Of a DNA stretch of 39,579 nt, positions 19,731-27,823 are shown one piece after another. Both the position numbers and the translations under genes were made by a program. Origin of the DNA: an uncultured Ruminococcus sp. (lineage in GTDB: Bacteria > Bacillota > Clostridia > Oscillospirales > Acutalibacteraceae); contig CACZYP010000016.1 of the NCBI GenBank assembly GCA_902785425.1, positions 1-39,579 of the forward strand, in the 5' to 3' direction. Within the stretch, counting starts at the first letter, position 1, and each line of letters starts with the position of its first letter. The notes under the pieces were generated by a model that saw only the letters and a program-made list of their open reading frames with translations, was not told the DNA's origin and did no database searches.

Positions 19731-22700
19731 TTACATTTCAAGAACTTTTGTGATGTGCTCACAGTTGTTTTCGTTGAACTCAAATCTGAGCGAGCCTTCG
19801 TTGAGAACTACTGTGGAGTCGATCGTGTTGTACTTCTTGATGATCTCCTTGTAGTTTACTATCTCATAATCCTTGACGATGGATACGTTTTCACCGAAGA
19901 AACGCTTCATTTCAAATTCATCGCTGAATACGAGAACCTTTCTCATTCCGTTCTGATCGATCGATACGGGGCGCAGACTGTTGCGGTCGTTGCCGTACAT
20001 CGGAAGAACGTATCTTGCTGTGATGAACTCACGGATCATGCGCTTCTCAAGCGATCTGATCTCCTGCTCCTTATTCGGGTTGTTGGACTTTGTCTGGAGC
20101 TTCTGGAAGAGCGTTGTCATGCTGAACATGAGCTCGGGGTTCATAACGGGGATCTTCACGAAATCTCTCTCGTAGATATCGAGCTTCTCTGCGATCTTGT
20201 CGGTCGAGAGAATGATCCAATGACCTGTTTCGTCAAGAACAAGCTCCTGAATACCGTGTCTTCTGTATTCAAACAGCATGTTGAAGATGTCTTTTGCTCT
20301 GTATTCCTGGAGATATACCTTGATGCCCGCATTTGCGAAGTTTTCAACGGATTTCTCTGCAAGATATTTCTCGGAGAAGATATGACCCTTGTTGTTGCCG
20401 TCGATGAGGATATGTCTTGTGTGAGCGTCAAACTCTGCATACATAACGTCTGCATCGGCGATCATCGAAGCAAGCTTGTCATAGCCTGTGTCAACGCTCT
20501 TGCGGAGGTTGTCGATCTTAACGGGATCTACTGTGAACTGCTCGTTCTCGATCTCGATAGCTTTCTTTGTATCCTTTATGATCTTGACCTGATCCTGGAT
20601 AGTGAGCTTGCCCGGTGCTTTCGGCTGAGCATCGCCGTACATGAGGTTTGAAAGATCGAACATATCGTTCTTCTTTTCGTTCTCCTGAGCTATCTCGCTG
20701 AGCACAGTGTTTACGCCCTTCGATTTAGCGGAGTTTGGCTTTGCCGTGATAGGTGCGGCACTAACAACGCCGTCGGAATAAGCCGCCGGTGTATCGTCGG
20801 GAACATCCTCAACGAAGAGAGGCTTCGATACCTTGAACGCCTTCTTGACCTTGTTGCCGTCTACGCCGTCGGATACGCTGTTGATAACGAGACCGTCGGG
20901 ATTGTCGCCTGCGCCTTCTGCCGGCTTGATGTAGTCTTCAACGCTCTTTTTCGGAGCGGGAGGAGCATACTGAACGGAGCCGCTTTTCTTTGTGTTTACG
21001 CCTGCTATGTAATCGGACGTTCTGTGCTGAGCAGATTCATAAATGCTCGGACCTGCCGGGCTCATGCCGTCGCCCTTGGCGATCTGCTTGCTGCCGTAGA
21101 TGTTCGTTTTCTTGAACTCGTTCATCGTTGTGATGGGAGCAGCCTTTTCGGGAGCGTTCTGCGGCTTGTAGTAGCTGCTCGGAGCGGCTTCTTCTATATC
21201 AGGCTCGCTGTCGAGTCCGGAAAGATCAAGGTTCGGAACTTTTCCGCTGCTGTCGGGGAGTGAGAGTCCGTCAAGCGGAGACTTCTTATCTTCTTCATCG
21301 CTGAAGAAGATACCGCCGCCTGCCGGCTTGTTGAGAACGCCTGCCGCTGCGGCTGCTGCCGGTGCAGGTACGCCTGCAGCCTGTTTTGCTGCAAATGCCG
21401 CTGCTGCTGCCGGGGGCAGACCGAAGGGAACCTTCGGAGCGTTTGCTTCTTTTTCGGCTTTCTCTTTTTCGGCTTCTTCCTTAGCCTTTGCTTCAGCTTC
21501 GGCCTTTGCCTTTGCAGCTTCCGCTACGCCTGCCTTGGCTTCTTCTGCGGCCTTTTCAGCCTTTGCTGCTCTTTCCGCCTCGGCTGCACGCTTAGCGTCA
21601 GCTTCGGTGGCTGCCTTCATAGCTTCTTCCGCTCTGATCTTTGCCTCTTCGGCTTCGGCCTTAGCGGATGTACACTGCTTCATAAGCTCTTCGATCTTGA
21701 TGTTTGCCTCTTCAAGACGAGCTTTTTCTTCATCGACAGCTTTCTTTGCTTCTGCCTTGATATCCTCAATGACTTTAGCTTCTGCGGCTGCCTTTTCTTC
21801 CTCTGCTTTTTTCAGTACGTCGTCTTCAAGATCGAACGGGTTAACAAAGGAATCGATATTCTTGATGCGCTCGTCTTCGGGATCAACAACAGACTGATCG
21901 TACTTCGGCTTGGCACCCTTAAGGATCGCCTTGTTCATGATAAAGCCGAGGCTCGACGGGTTGATTATGTAGTGCGTTATCTTATGATATGCAAGAAGTC
22001 TTGTTTCTATTTCGTAAAGGCCCTTGAACGGCATACCTACCGAACGAGCCTCCGTAAAGTCTGTAAATACGGGGCAGAAATTGTTTGCGCCGTCGGAGAA
22101 TGTGAGCGGCTTGAAGTCGTCGATATTCTCATCTGTGATCTCGGTGAGATCTTCATTAAGAGCATAGGTGTAGATCTTGCTTCCGAGGAACGATTCTGCA
22201 ATGGCGGAGCGAAGCTCGTCGTCGCCTCTCTGCATGAACTTGAGCACCTTGGAGTAAAGCTCGGGAGCAATGAGACCCTCTGACTTAACGTGCTGATCGA
22301 AGTCTTCGGGAGCGTAAACATGACTGTTTTCGCCGTTTACTATGATCTTGTTAAGACCGAAACGCTTGAGGTCGTCAAAGAATGCGCCCTTCTCGTCGAT
22401 CGTCTGAGCGATAGTGTCTTCAACGCCGATCTCGGCTGCTCTCTTTATGGTGCAGACATTTACACAGAACTCATCGTCAAGATACGGATAGTTCGTGATG
22501 AGCGAATATGTGCAGTAGATCTCGTCTGCGCTGATAACATCTTCGAGGTTCTTCTGAACGGGATCCTTCGGCTTGATGTCGAGTTTATCTTTTACGAGCT
22601 TCTCAAGACACTTAGCACAGATGTTTCTGCCGTCAAGCAGGAACAGCTCGGATTCCTTGAATCTCTCGTTACAGATAGCACAGTTTGTTATACGATTGGA

Positions 22701-24467
22701 ATTCGGACGCTTTGCCGAGCCGCCTCTGTTGATCCTTTCGGTAACGGGAGGCAGGTTCGTTCTTGTGGACGTCATCTCAACGGCAGCCGTTCTGTCGGAT
22801 GTTCTTGTGATCTCGTAATCGTAGATCTCACCATCGGGAGTGCGGATCTCTTTGACTGCGAAATCCTGCGGCTTGCGCTGACGGTTTTTCCACATGTTGA
22901 GCTCACGCTGAGGAAGCGGAGCGATCTCGCCGTTGATTACCTTGAACGTTGCGCCTCTGCGTGAATCGGTGTAGATCTGGAAATACTCGTTCTCGACAAG
23001 AAGCTTCATTGTGTCGGTCTTTTCAAACTTGACTCTCTTCTTATCGGGCTCTTTTGCCGTTGCCTGAGTTGTTGCAGGTGCGTCTGCCGGTGCTGCCGGC
23101 TTCGTAGCGGAGGGAGCTGCGGATTTCTGAGTGCTGAGCTCGGGAACATGCTGGTTTTCGGGCAGGATAACAGGTTCGGGAGCCGTTACAACGGGAGCAG
23201 CCGTAAGAGTGCCGTCCTCGTTGATCTTAGAGATAAGATAATCGAAAGGCTTGCCCGAAGAATCCTTGACCGTTGTGATAACAAATCCCGTTGGGTTCTT
23301 CACTCTGTTCTTCCACATGTTCAGCTCACGCTGCTCGATATTGACGATCTCGCCGTCAACTACCTTGAACACCTTGGAAGCACGCTTATCTTTATAGAAC
23401 TTGCAGAACTCTGTTTCAAGAAGAAGCTCTGTAGTATCGTTGTCCTGGAATACGACTCTGTCGGTGGGCTTTTCAGCGATCTTATCGTCGTCTTTCGGAC
23501 GGTTCGCCACCTGTGATGCTGCCGGTTTCTTGGAAGCAGATGTTGCGGCAGGCTTATCGGAAGCCAGTGATGCCTGAGTCTTTACAGCGGGCTTAGCTTC
23601 CGTTGCAGGAGCCGCCGCCGCTGCTGCCGCAACTGCGGCAGGAACATTTGCCGTCGAGGGCGGTGCCTGGGGAGCAGCATCTCCGCTGCGCTCTATCTTA
23701 TAATCATACGGCTGACCCTTGGAGTCGTTTATAATGGTAACATTGAAGTTATCGGGATTCTTTGCGAGGTTTTTCCACAGGTTAAGCTCACGTACTTCGA
23801 TGTTTTCAACTTCGCCGCCGATGACCTTGAATGTTCTGTTTGTCTTCTTGTCCTTGTAGACGGGGAAATATTCGTTTTCGTAGATCTTCTCCACGTCGGG
23901 CGTTTCTTCAAACTTGATCCTTGAAGCTTTGTCGCTGTCAGCGATCACGGTAGTAACAGACCCTGTATGCTTCGGTTTTGCCGGAGCTGCCGCAGGTGCA
24001 GGTGCTTTTGCAGAAACGGGAGCTTTTGTTGCTGCTGCCGGTGCCGATGCTGCCGCCGGAGTAGTTGCCGGAGTTGCTGCCGGAGCTGTTGCTGCGGGTG
24101 CAGGTGCTGCTTTATCGGCAGCGGGAGCTTCGGCGTTTGCTGCCGGAGCAGGTGTTGAAGCAGGAGTGGGAGCGGGAGCTGCGCCTCTTGCAACTCTCGA
24201 TATCTCATAGTCAACGATTTTACCGCTTGCGTCTTTAAGGGGTCTTACGTTGAAGCCTGCAGGATTCTTTTTTCTGTTCTTCCAAAGATTAAGCTCTTTG
24301 ATGCCTATCGGAACAGGGTTAGCGTTTTCAATGACCTTATAGGTCTTCGAGGATCTTTTGTCGGTATAGATATTACAATACTCGGTCTCAAGAACCAGGT
24401 TGATACTTTCGTCGTTTTCGAAAATACTCTTGATGTTAGATGTTTTGCCGTTTTTTGCATCGGGCAT
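19731..24467 (-). CDS. Large mosaic protein: fourfold repeat, zinc ribbon, coiled coil, SseB-like segments
   Basis: The 1578-residue product has no signal peptide or membrane helix. Four copies of a 75-residue module lie at about 21-93, 188-262, 338-414 and 481-556. They share ExEY/F, YxDKR, F/YKVI, RELNxWKN, KNPxxF, DxxG and DYxI, and are joined by Ala/Pro-rich linkers. A zinc ribbon follows (C596, C599, C617, C620; resembles DUF4428-type ribbons). A mixed domain at about 640-860 includes FCPVFTDFTEARSV and HYIINPSSLGF, which recall SseB proteins. A coiled coil rich in Ala, Glu and Lys spans about 885-1010, then a disordered region. A C-terminal domain (about 1260-1578) ends with a second SseB-like stretch (FITARYVLPMY to KVLVFSDEFEMKRFF). 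Start: AAGGAGGG upstream of the ATG. Function unknown; a cytosolic scaffold or regulator is a guess. Gene reality is certain. Confidence 0.9.
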   Translation of the reverse strand: MPDAKNGKTSNIKSIFENDESINLVLETEYCNIYTDKRSSKTYKVIENANPVPIGIKELNLWKNRKKNPAGFNVRPLKDASGKIVDYEISRVARGAAPAPTPASTPAPAANAEAPAADKAAPAPAATAPAATPATTPAAASAPAAATKAPVSAKAPAPAAAPAKPKHTGSVTTVIADSDKASRIKFEETPDVEKIYENEYFPVYKDKKTNRTFKVIGGEVENIEVRELNLWKNLAKNPDNFNVTIINDSKGQPYDYKIERSGDAAPQAPPSTANVPAAVAAAAAAAPATEAKPAVKTQASLASDKPAATSASKKPAASQVANRPKDDDKIAEKPTDRVVFQDNDTTELLLETEFCKFYKDKRASKVFKVVDGEIVNIEQRELNMWKNRVKNPTGFVITTVKDSSGKPFDYLISKINEDGTLTAAPVVTAPEPVILPENQHVPELSTQKSAAPSATKPAAPADAPATTQATAKEPDKKRVKFEKTDTMKLLVENEYFQIYTDSRRGATFKVINGEIAPLPQRELNMWKNRQRKPQDFAVKEIRTPDGEIYDYEITRTSDRTAAVEMTSTRTNLPPVTERINRGGSAKRPNSNRITNCAICNERFKESELFLLDGRNICAKCLEKLVKDKLDIKPKDPVQKNLEDVISADEIYCTYSLITNYPYLDDEFCVNVCTIKRAAEIGVEDTIAQTIDEKGAFFDDLKRFGLNKIIVNGENSHVYAPEDFDQHVKSEGLIAPELYSKVLKFMQRGDDELRSAIAESFLGSKIYTYALNEDLTEITDENIDDFKPLTFSDGANNFCPVFTDFTEARSVGMPFKGLYEIETRLLAYHKITHYIINPSSLGFIMNKAILKGAKPKYDQSVVDPEDERIKNIDSFVNPFDLEDDVLKKAEEEKAAAEAKVIEDIKAEAKKAVDEEKARLEEANIKIEELMKQCTSAKAEAEEAKIRAEEAMKAATEADAKRAAEAERAAKAEKAAEEAKAGVAEAAKAKAEAEAKAKEEAEKEKAEKEANAPKVPFGLPPAAAAAFAAKQAAGVPAPAAAAAAGVLNKPAGGGIFFSDEEDKKSPLDGLSLPDSSGKVPNLDLSGLDSEPDIEEAAPSSYYKPQNAPEKAAPITTMNEFKKTNIYGSKQIAKGDGMSPAGPSIYESAQHRTSDYIAGVNTKKSGSVQYAPPAPKKSVEDYIKPAEGAGDNPDGLVINSVSDGVDGNKVKKAFKVSKPLFVEDVPDDTPAAYSDGVVSAAPITAKPNSAKSKGVNTVLSEIAQENEKKNDMFDLSNLMYGDAQPKAPGKLTIQDQVKIIKDTKKAIEIENEQFTVDPVKIDNLRKSVDTGYDKLASMIADADVMYAEFDAHTRHILIDGNNKGHIFSEKYLAEKSVENFANAGIKVYLQEYRAKDIFNMLFEYRRHGIQELVLDETGHWIILSTDKIAEKLDIYERDFVKIPVMNPELMFSMTTLFQKLQTKSNNPNKEQEIRSLEKRMIREFITARYVLPMYGNDRNSLRPVSIDQNGMRKVLVFSDEFEMKRFFGENVSIVKDYEIVNYKEIIKKYNTIDSTVVLNEGSLRFEFNENNCEHITKVLEM

Positions 24468-24489
24468 ATAAATCCCTCCTTCTCATAGA

Positions 24490-24518
24490 ATTTTACTATA
24501 TTTCAGTAAATTTTTCAA
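24490..24518 (-). promoter_or_regulatory. Promoter of the mosaic-protein gene
   Basis: On the minus strand TTGAAA (24518-24513) and TAAAAT (24495-24490) are 17 bp apart. Transcription would begin about 16 bases before the ATG, leaving just enough leader for the ribosome-binding site (24473-24480). The rest of the divergent gap (24519-24726) is AT-rich and shows no gene. Confidence 0.5.
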
Positions 24519-24726
24519 TAGAATTTATGTTAAATCTTAGTGATTTTTTTAACAAAATGAGGGTTTTTAGAAAGTTTTTCAGTTTTGTACAAAAAACAAG
24601 CTCGGTTTTTAGCTAAAAATAACATGAGTTTTTTGATGGTTTTATGAAAAGTGCGATTGATTTATATTTCTTTGTTCGCAATAAACTAAAAATTTTCAAA
24701 TTTCACAGAAAATGATATGCGAAATG

Positions 24727-24755
24727 TTGACAAATTGAAAAAAGAATGGTATAAT
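24727..24755 (+). promoter_or_regulatory. Consensus sigma-A promoter for the ArsR gene
   Basis: TTGACA (24727-24732) and TATAAT (24750-24755) are separated by 17 bp, a complete match to the vegetative consensus. The leader is about 90 bases. No clear dyad operator was recognised near it. Confidence 0.8.
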
Positions 24756-24850
24756 TCAAACAACGAGATAGATATAAAGAAATGATTCAAGAGCGCATCA
24801 ACATCGTAAGCATTTTTTGTTAAAAATCATCATGGAAATGGAGGATGCAT

Positions 24851-25165
24851 GTGGAACAGGTATACATCGATACAGCCAAGGTTATGAAGGCTCTTTCAGA
24901 CCCAAAGAGGCTTCGAATCGTCGATATGCTCTCGCAGGGTGAACTTTGCGCAAATAACATTCAAAGCTCGTTTGCAGTTTCGCAGCCAACATTGTCGCAC
25001 GATATGAGAGTGCTTAAGGAAGCGGGGATTACGAGTGAAAGACGTGATGGAAAGAACATTTTCTATACGCTGAATGCCGATGCTCTTGACGGCCTTCTGA
25101 AGTCGCTCGAAAAAGTATTTTCAACCGAATGTACATTTACCACTGAAAAAGCCGAAAATTCATAG
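24851..25165 (+). CDS. ArsR/SmtB family transcriptional regulator
   Basis: The product is about 104 residues and forms a single winged helix-turn-helix domain: KALSDPKRLRIVDMLSQGELCANNI, recognition helix FAVSQPTLSHDMRVLKEAGI and wing TSERRDGKNIFYTLNADAL. The one Cys in the ELCANNI segment sits where many metal sensors place a ligand, but the second Cys of the classic ELCxC box is missing, so metal sensing is not supported. GTG 24851 is chosen over ATG 24845 because GGAGG ends at 24844, directly abutting the ATG but 6 bases from the GTG. It is transcribed alone from a consensus promoter and ends at a strong terminator. No metal or arsenic gene is near. Confidence 0.88.
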   Translation: MEQVYIDTAKVMKALSDPKRLRIVDMLSQGELCANNIQSSFAVSQPTLSHDMRVLKEAGITSERRDGKNIFYTLNADALDGLLKSLEKVFSTECTFTTEKAENS

Positions 25166-25171
25166 CGACCA

Positions 25172-25208
25172 TTTCCGACCCGGATGAACTCCGGGTCGGA
25201 AATTTTTT
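25172..25208 (+). terminator. Terminator of the ArsR gene
   Basis: A perfect 12-bp stem (25172-25183 with 25191-25202) with a 7-base loop is followed by six T residues. It is a canonical intrinsic terminator. Confidence 0.92.
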
Positions 25209-25299
25209 GCATTAAGATCAAATTTTGAAATAATGAGAATAACTGAGAAATAATGAGATATAGTGAGAATACGAGAGGTAAGTTGATATATAACGATAA

Positions 25300-25316
25300 T
25301 TTGACCTTTTTTGACT
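25300..25316 (-). promoter_or_regulatory. CtsR box 1
   Basis: On the minus strand, AGTCAAA-AAA-GGTCAAA is an exact match to the CtsR heptad direct repeat (RGTCAAA, 3 bases, RGTCAAA). It lies just upstream of the -35 box of the ctsR promoter. Confidence 0.75.
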
Positions 25317-25332
25317 TTGACTTTGCTTGACC
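25316..25332 (-). promoter_or_regulatory. CtsR box 2, overlapping the -35
   Basis: On the minus strand, GGTCAAG-CAA-AGTCAAA has one mismatch to the heptad consensus and shares a base with box 1. It covers the -35 element, so bound CtsR would exclude polymerase. Confidence 0.65.
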
Positions 25333-25345
25333 TATTGCGTATAAT
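25317..25345 (+). promoter_or_regulatory. Sigma-A promoter of the ctsR operon
   Basis: TTGACT (25317-25322) and TATAAT (25340-25345) are separated by 17 bp, about 73 bases before the ctsR start. CtsR boxes lie on both sides of it. Confidence 0.8.
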
Positions 25346-25355
25346 AGAATCACAA

Positions 25356-25372
25356 GGTCAAAGAAAGTCAAA
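25356..25372 (+). promoter_or_regulatory. CtsR box 3, in the leader
   Basis: GGTCAAA-GAA-AGTCAAA on the plus strand matches the CtsR heptad consensus exactly. It lies 11 bases past the -10, at or just after the transcription start, the classic position for autorepression of ctsR. Confidence 0.85.
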
Positions 25373-25417
25373 GACTAATAAATGACAGAAACTAAAATAA
25401 GAAAAAAGGTGAGTGCA

Positions 25418-25873
25418 ATGCGTATAAGCGATCTGATAGCGCAGTATATTATAGATATGCTGGAGGAGGATGGCTCGAATGATTCGTCGGCTACGATCAA
25501 GCGCAACGAGCTTGCCGAGACGCTGGGCTGTGTTCCGTCACAGATAAACTACGTGATAACGTCACGCTTTACGCCCGAACAGGGCTACATCGTCGAAAGC
25601 AGGCGAGGAGGCGGCGGCTACATCAAGATCACCAGGATAAGCATGGATAAGCACACTGCTATAGCTCATATTATGAGCAATATCGGCGAAAGCATCGATG
25701 CACGAACTGCGGCGGAGCTTATCAGGGAAATGCTTACAAGAAGAATGATAGATCTGCCGACAGCGAAGCTTTTAACGGCGGCAGTCACGGAACGCCCCTA
25801 CCAATCGGTAAGCCCCGAGATCAGAGACAAACTGAGGGCAGCAATATTCAAGAACATGCTGCTCACACTGTAG
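25418..25873 (+). CDS. ctsR: Heat-shock repressor CtsR
   Basis: The 151-residue product matches CtsR. The N-terminal winged helix (MRISDLIAQYI, then RNELAETLGCVPSQINYVITSRFTPEQGYIVESRRGGGGYIKI) has the glycine-rich wing that acts as the heat sensor. The C-terminal four-helix domain covers about 75-151. It represses clp genes at low temperature; phosphorylation of its arginines by McsB and ClpC-dependent degradation relieve repression. ATG 25418 is chosen over 25382 because it aligns with the family N-terminus and has AAGGTGAG upstream. It is the first gene of ctsR-mcsA-mcsB-clpC and carries three CtsR boxes at its own promoter. Confidence 0.95.
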   Translation: MRISDLIAQYIIDMLEEDGSNDSSATIKRNELAETLGCVPSQINYVITSRFTPEQGYIVESRRGGGGYIKITRISMDKHTAIAHIMSNIGESIDARTAAELIREMLTRRMIDLPTAKLLTAAVTERPYQSVSPEIRDKLRAAIFKNMLLTL

Positions 25874-25877
25874 ACAG

Positions 25878-25950
25878 AGCGGTACGAGTGGATAGTGAGT
25901 AGTGAAAAGCGGATAGTGTCGGAAGCACTATGTGCCTGATCACAATTGAG
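25878..25950. repeat. Degenerate repeat remnant, copy F
   Basis: GTGGATAGTGAGTAGTG-type units and a small palindrome (GGAAGCACTATGTGCC, about 25920-25935) fill the gap between ctsR and mcsA. It looks like a decayed member of the interspersed family. Confidence 0.4.
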
Positions 25951-25969
25951 TAAAAAGGAGAGAGAAAAA

Positions 25970-26509
25970 ATGTTGTGTCAGAAATGCAAACAAAAACAAG
26001 CTAATACACATATCAAACAAGTTATAAACGGAGATCTTACCGAGATGGATCTTTGCTCGGAGTGCGCTGCAAAGCTCGGCTTTGAGAGCAGTTTTTCGGA
26101 TTTCCTTGATATCGGCTCGATGATGAGCAGCTTCCTCGGTGCGCCGATGTCAACGGCACTTGCAAGAGAGGACGCCTGCCCGAGATGCGGCGCAACTTTC
26201 TCGCAGATATCAAAAAGCGGCAAGGTTGGCTGCTCGGCATGCTACGATACGTTTTTCGACAGACTTCTGCCAACGATAAAAAGGATCCACGGCAATACGG
26301 TGCACACAGGCAAAAGGCTTCGCACGGCACGCCTTGAAAGCGGAGATGCATCGGAGCAGGTTCTTGAAAGATCAGACGAAAACAAGATAGAGGAGCTTTC
26401 AAAACAGCTTACAAATGCGATAAAAACGCAGGAGTTTGAGCTTGCGGCACAGCTCCGTGACAAGATCAACGAGCTGAAAGCACAGAAGGGAGAGGACAAT
26501 AATGGATAA
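25970..26509 (+). CDS. mcsA: McsA, activator of the arginine kinase McsB
   Basis: The 179-residue product has two zinc-binding modules near the N-terminus (CQKC with CSEC, then CPRCG with CSACY). A C-terminal UVR-type helical hairpin covers about 140-175 (IEELSKQLTNAIKTQEFELAAQLRDKINEL). In Bacillus McsA binds and activates McsB and takes part in ClpC targeting and heavy-metal response. ATG 25970 is chosen over TTG 25946 because AAGGAGAG precedes it. Its end overlaps the mcsB start by 8 bases, so the two subunits are translationally coupled. Confidence 0.93.
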   Translation: MLCQKCKQKQANTHIKQVINGDLTEMDLCSECAAKLGFESSFSDFLDIGSMMSSFLGAPMSTALAREDACPRCGATFSQISKSGKVGCSACYDTFFDRLLPTIKRIHGNTVHTGKRLRTARLESGDASEQVLERSDENKIEELSKQLTNAIKTQEFELAAQLRDKINELKAQKGEDNNG

Positions 26510-27527
26510 AAAGTGGTATGAGAAAAACGGCAGGGACGGCAATGTGGTAATAAGCACAAGAGTCCGCCTTGCAAGGAACCTTGAAGAGTATCCTTTCCCG
26601 TGCAGATGCGGCAGCGATCTGAGAGCGCAGATAGAAAACAAGGTGACGGACGCAGTTGTTAATTCAAACTCCGTTATTTCGTCAAGATTTTCCCGTGTGG
26701 ACGTAGATAATATAAGTACGGAGGAAAAGGTGTCTCTTGTTGAGCGCCACCTTGTAAGCCCGGAGTTTATTTCAGATAAGCGAGAGAAAACGCTGCTTCT
26801 GCTCGATGATGAGAGCGTTTCTATCATGGTCAATGAAGAAGATCATGTAAGGCTCCAGGTGATGTGCGAGGGCTTTGATCTCGATCGGGCATACGAGCTT
26901 GCAAGCAGGATAGATTCACTGCTTGACGAGCATCTGAAATTTGCGTTTTCGGATACGCTCGGCTACCTTACGCAGTGCCCGACAAATCTCGGCACGGGTA
27001 TGAGAGCTTCCGTAATGCTTCATCTTCCGGCGCTGCATGCTGCAAAGGCTATGAAGAAAATGGCAGAGAATCTTTCAAAGCTCGGTCTGACTATCAGAGG
27101 AGCATACGGCGAGGGCAGCGAGCCTTCGGCTGATCTCTATCAGCTTTCAAACCAGATCACGCTCGGAATAAGCGAGAAAACGGCGATCGAGAATCTTCGC
27201 AATATAACAAAGCAGATAATCGCTCAGGAGATGAAATCACGAGAGGCTATGATAAAGAATATCGCTGTTCAGGATAAGATCTACCGTTCCGAGGGTATTC
27301 TCAGAAGCGCTCGTCAGATAGACGGCAGTGAAGCGCTGCAGCTTCTGTCAAACGTTCGCTTCGGCGTAACGGAAGGTCTTATCGACAGCATACCGCTCGA
27401 CACGATAAACAGTCTTATCGTAGAGATACAGCCTGCAACGCTGATGAGAAAAACAGGTCAGAAGCTTACGCCCGCCGAAAGAGACAAGGTCAGAGCAGAG
27501 CTTATCAGAAGTACGATAAATCGGTGA
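26502..27527 (+). CDS. mcsB: Protein arginine kinase McsB
   Basis: The 341-residue product belongs to the phosphagen-kinase fold: ISTRVRLARNLEEYPFPC near the N-terminus, GTGMRASVMLHLPAL and RGAYGEGSEP in the catalytic core, and the allosteric phosphoarginine-binding motif RDxxRA present as RDKVRA at about 327-332. It phosphorylates arginines in CtsR and misfolded proteins, marking them for ClpCP. The start overlaps mcsA, with a GGGAGAGG ribosome-binding site within that gene. A repeat element separates it from clpC. Confidence 0.95.
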   Translation: MDKKWYEKNGRDGNVVISTRVRLARNLEEYPFPCRCGSDLRAQIENKVTDAVVNSNSVISSRFSRVDVDNISTEEKVSLVERHLVSPEFISDKREKTLLLLDDESVSIMVNEEDHVRLQVMCEGFDLDRAYELASRIDSLLDEHLKFAFSDTLGYLTQCPTNLGTGMRASVMLHLPALHAAKAMKKMAENLSKLGLTIRGAYGEGSEPSADLYQLSNQITLGISEKTAIENLRNITKQIIAQEMKSREAMIKNIAVQDKIYRSEGILRSARQIDGSEALQLLSNVRFGVTEGLIDSIPLDTINSLIVEIQPATLMRKTGQKLTPAERDKVRAELIRSTINR

Positions 27528-27532
27528 TTAAG

Positions 27533-27733
27533 TGTAAAGTGGGAAACGCTCACTGCGTTCGCTTAGTGAATATTGAATAGTATAGGAAGCACTTCGTGCT
27601 TGATTCGATAAATATTATCTTTGGTTTTATATTAGTTTCCGGTAGCGAATAAAGCTGATATTCCGGGATACTAATAAAAAACAGGAGCGAAGCGACTCCG
27701 CAATTTTCCATTTTCAATTTTCAATTTTCCATT
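27533..27733. repeat. Interspersed repeat, copy G, inside the clpC operon
   Basis: This copy is about 200 bp. The left part has AGTGAATATTGAATAG units and a GGAAGCACTTCGTGCTT hairpin. The central hairpin pairs TTAGT (27632-27636) with ACTAA (27670-27674) and CCGG (27639-27642) with CCGG (27663-27666), leaving a loop containing TAGCGAATAAAGC. The right part has GGAGCGAAGCGACTCC and TTTTCAATTTTCCATT. It fills nearly all of the 296-base gap between mcsB and clpC, where no separate clpC promoter was recognised. Confidence 0.65.
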
Positions 27734-27823
27734 AGCAAAGCGAGCAACTCCGCACTTTAATAAAGCTAAAAGTTTGATAAAGGTAACATAAAGAGGAAGA
27801 TAATAGAACAGGGAGGTATGTTT

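Noticed and set aside
21328-21897. 189-codon Ala/Ser-rich frame opposite the mosaic gene
   Set aside because: It is the mirror of the Ala/Glu/Lys coiled coil on the other strand, with no ribosome-binding site; a composition artefact.
23914-24210. 98-codon Ala/Gly-rich frame opposite the mosaic gene
   Set aside because: It mirrors the Ala/Pro linker of the minus-strand protein and has no initiation signal.
24760-24844. Operator dyad in the ArsR leader
   Set aside because: Only a weak TGAT/ATCA symmetry is visible, not enough to call.
27760-27823. CtsR box directly before clpC
   Set aside because: AAAGTTTGATAAAGGTAAC lacks the RGTCAAA heptad pair at 10-base spacing.
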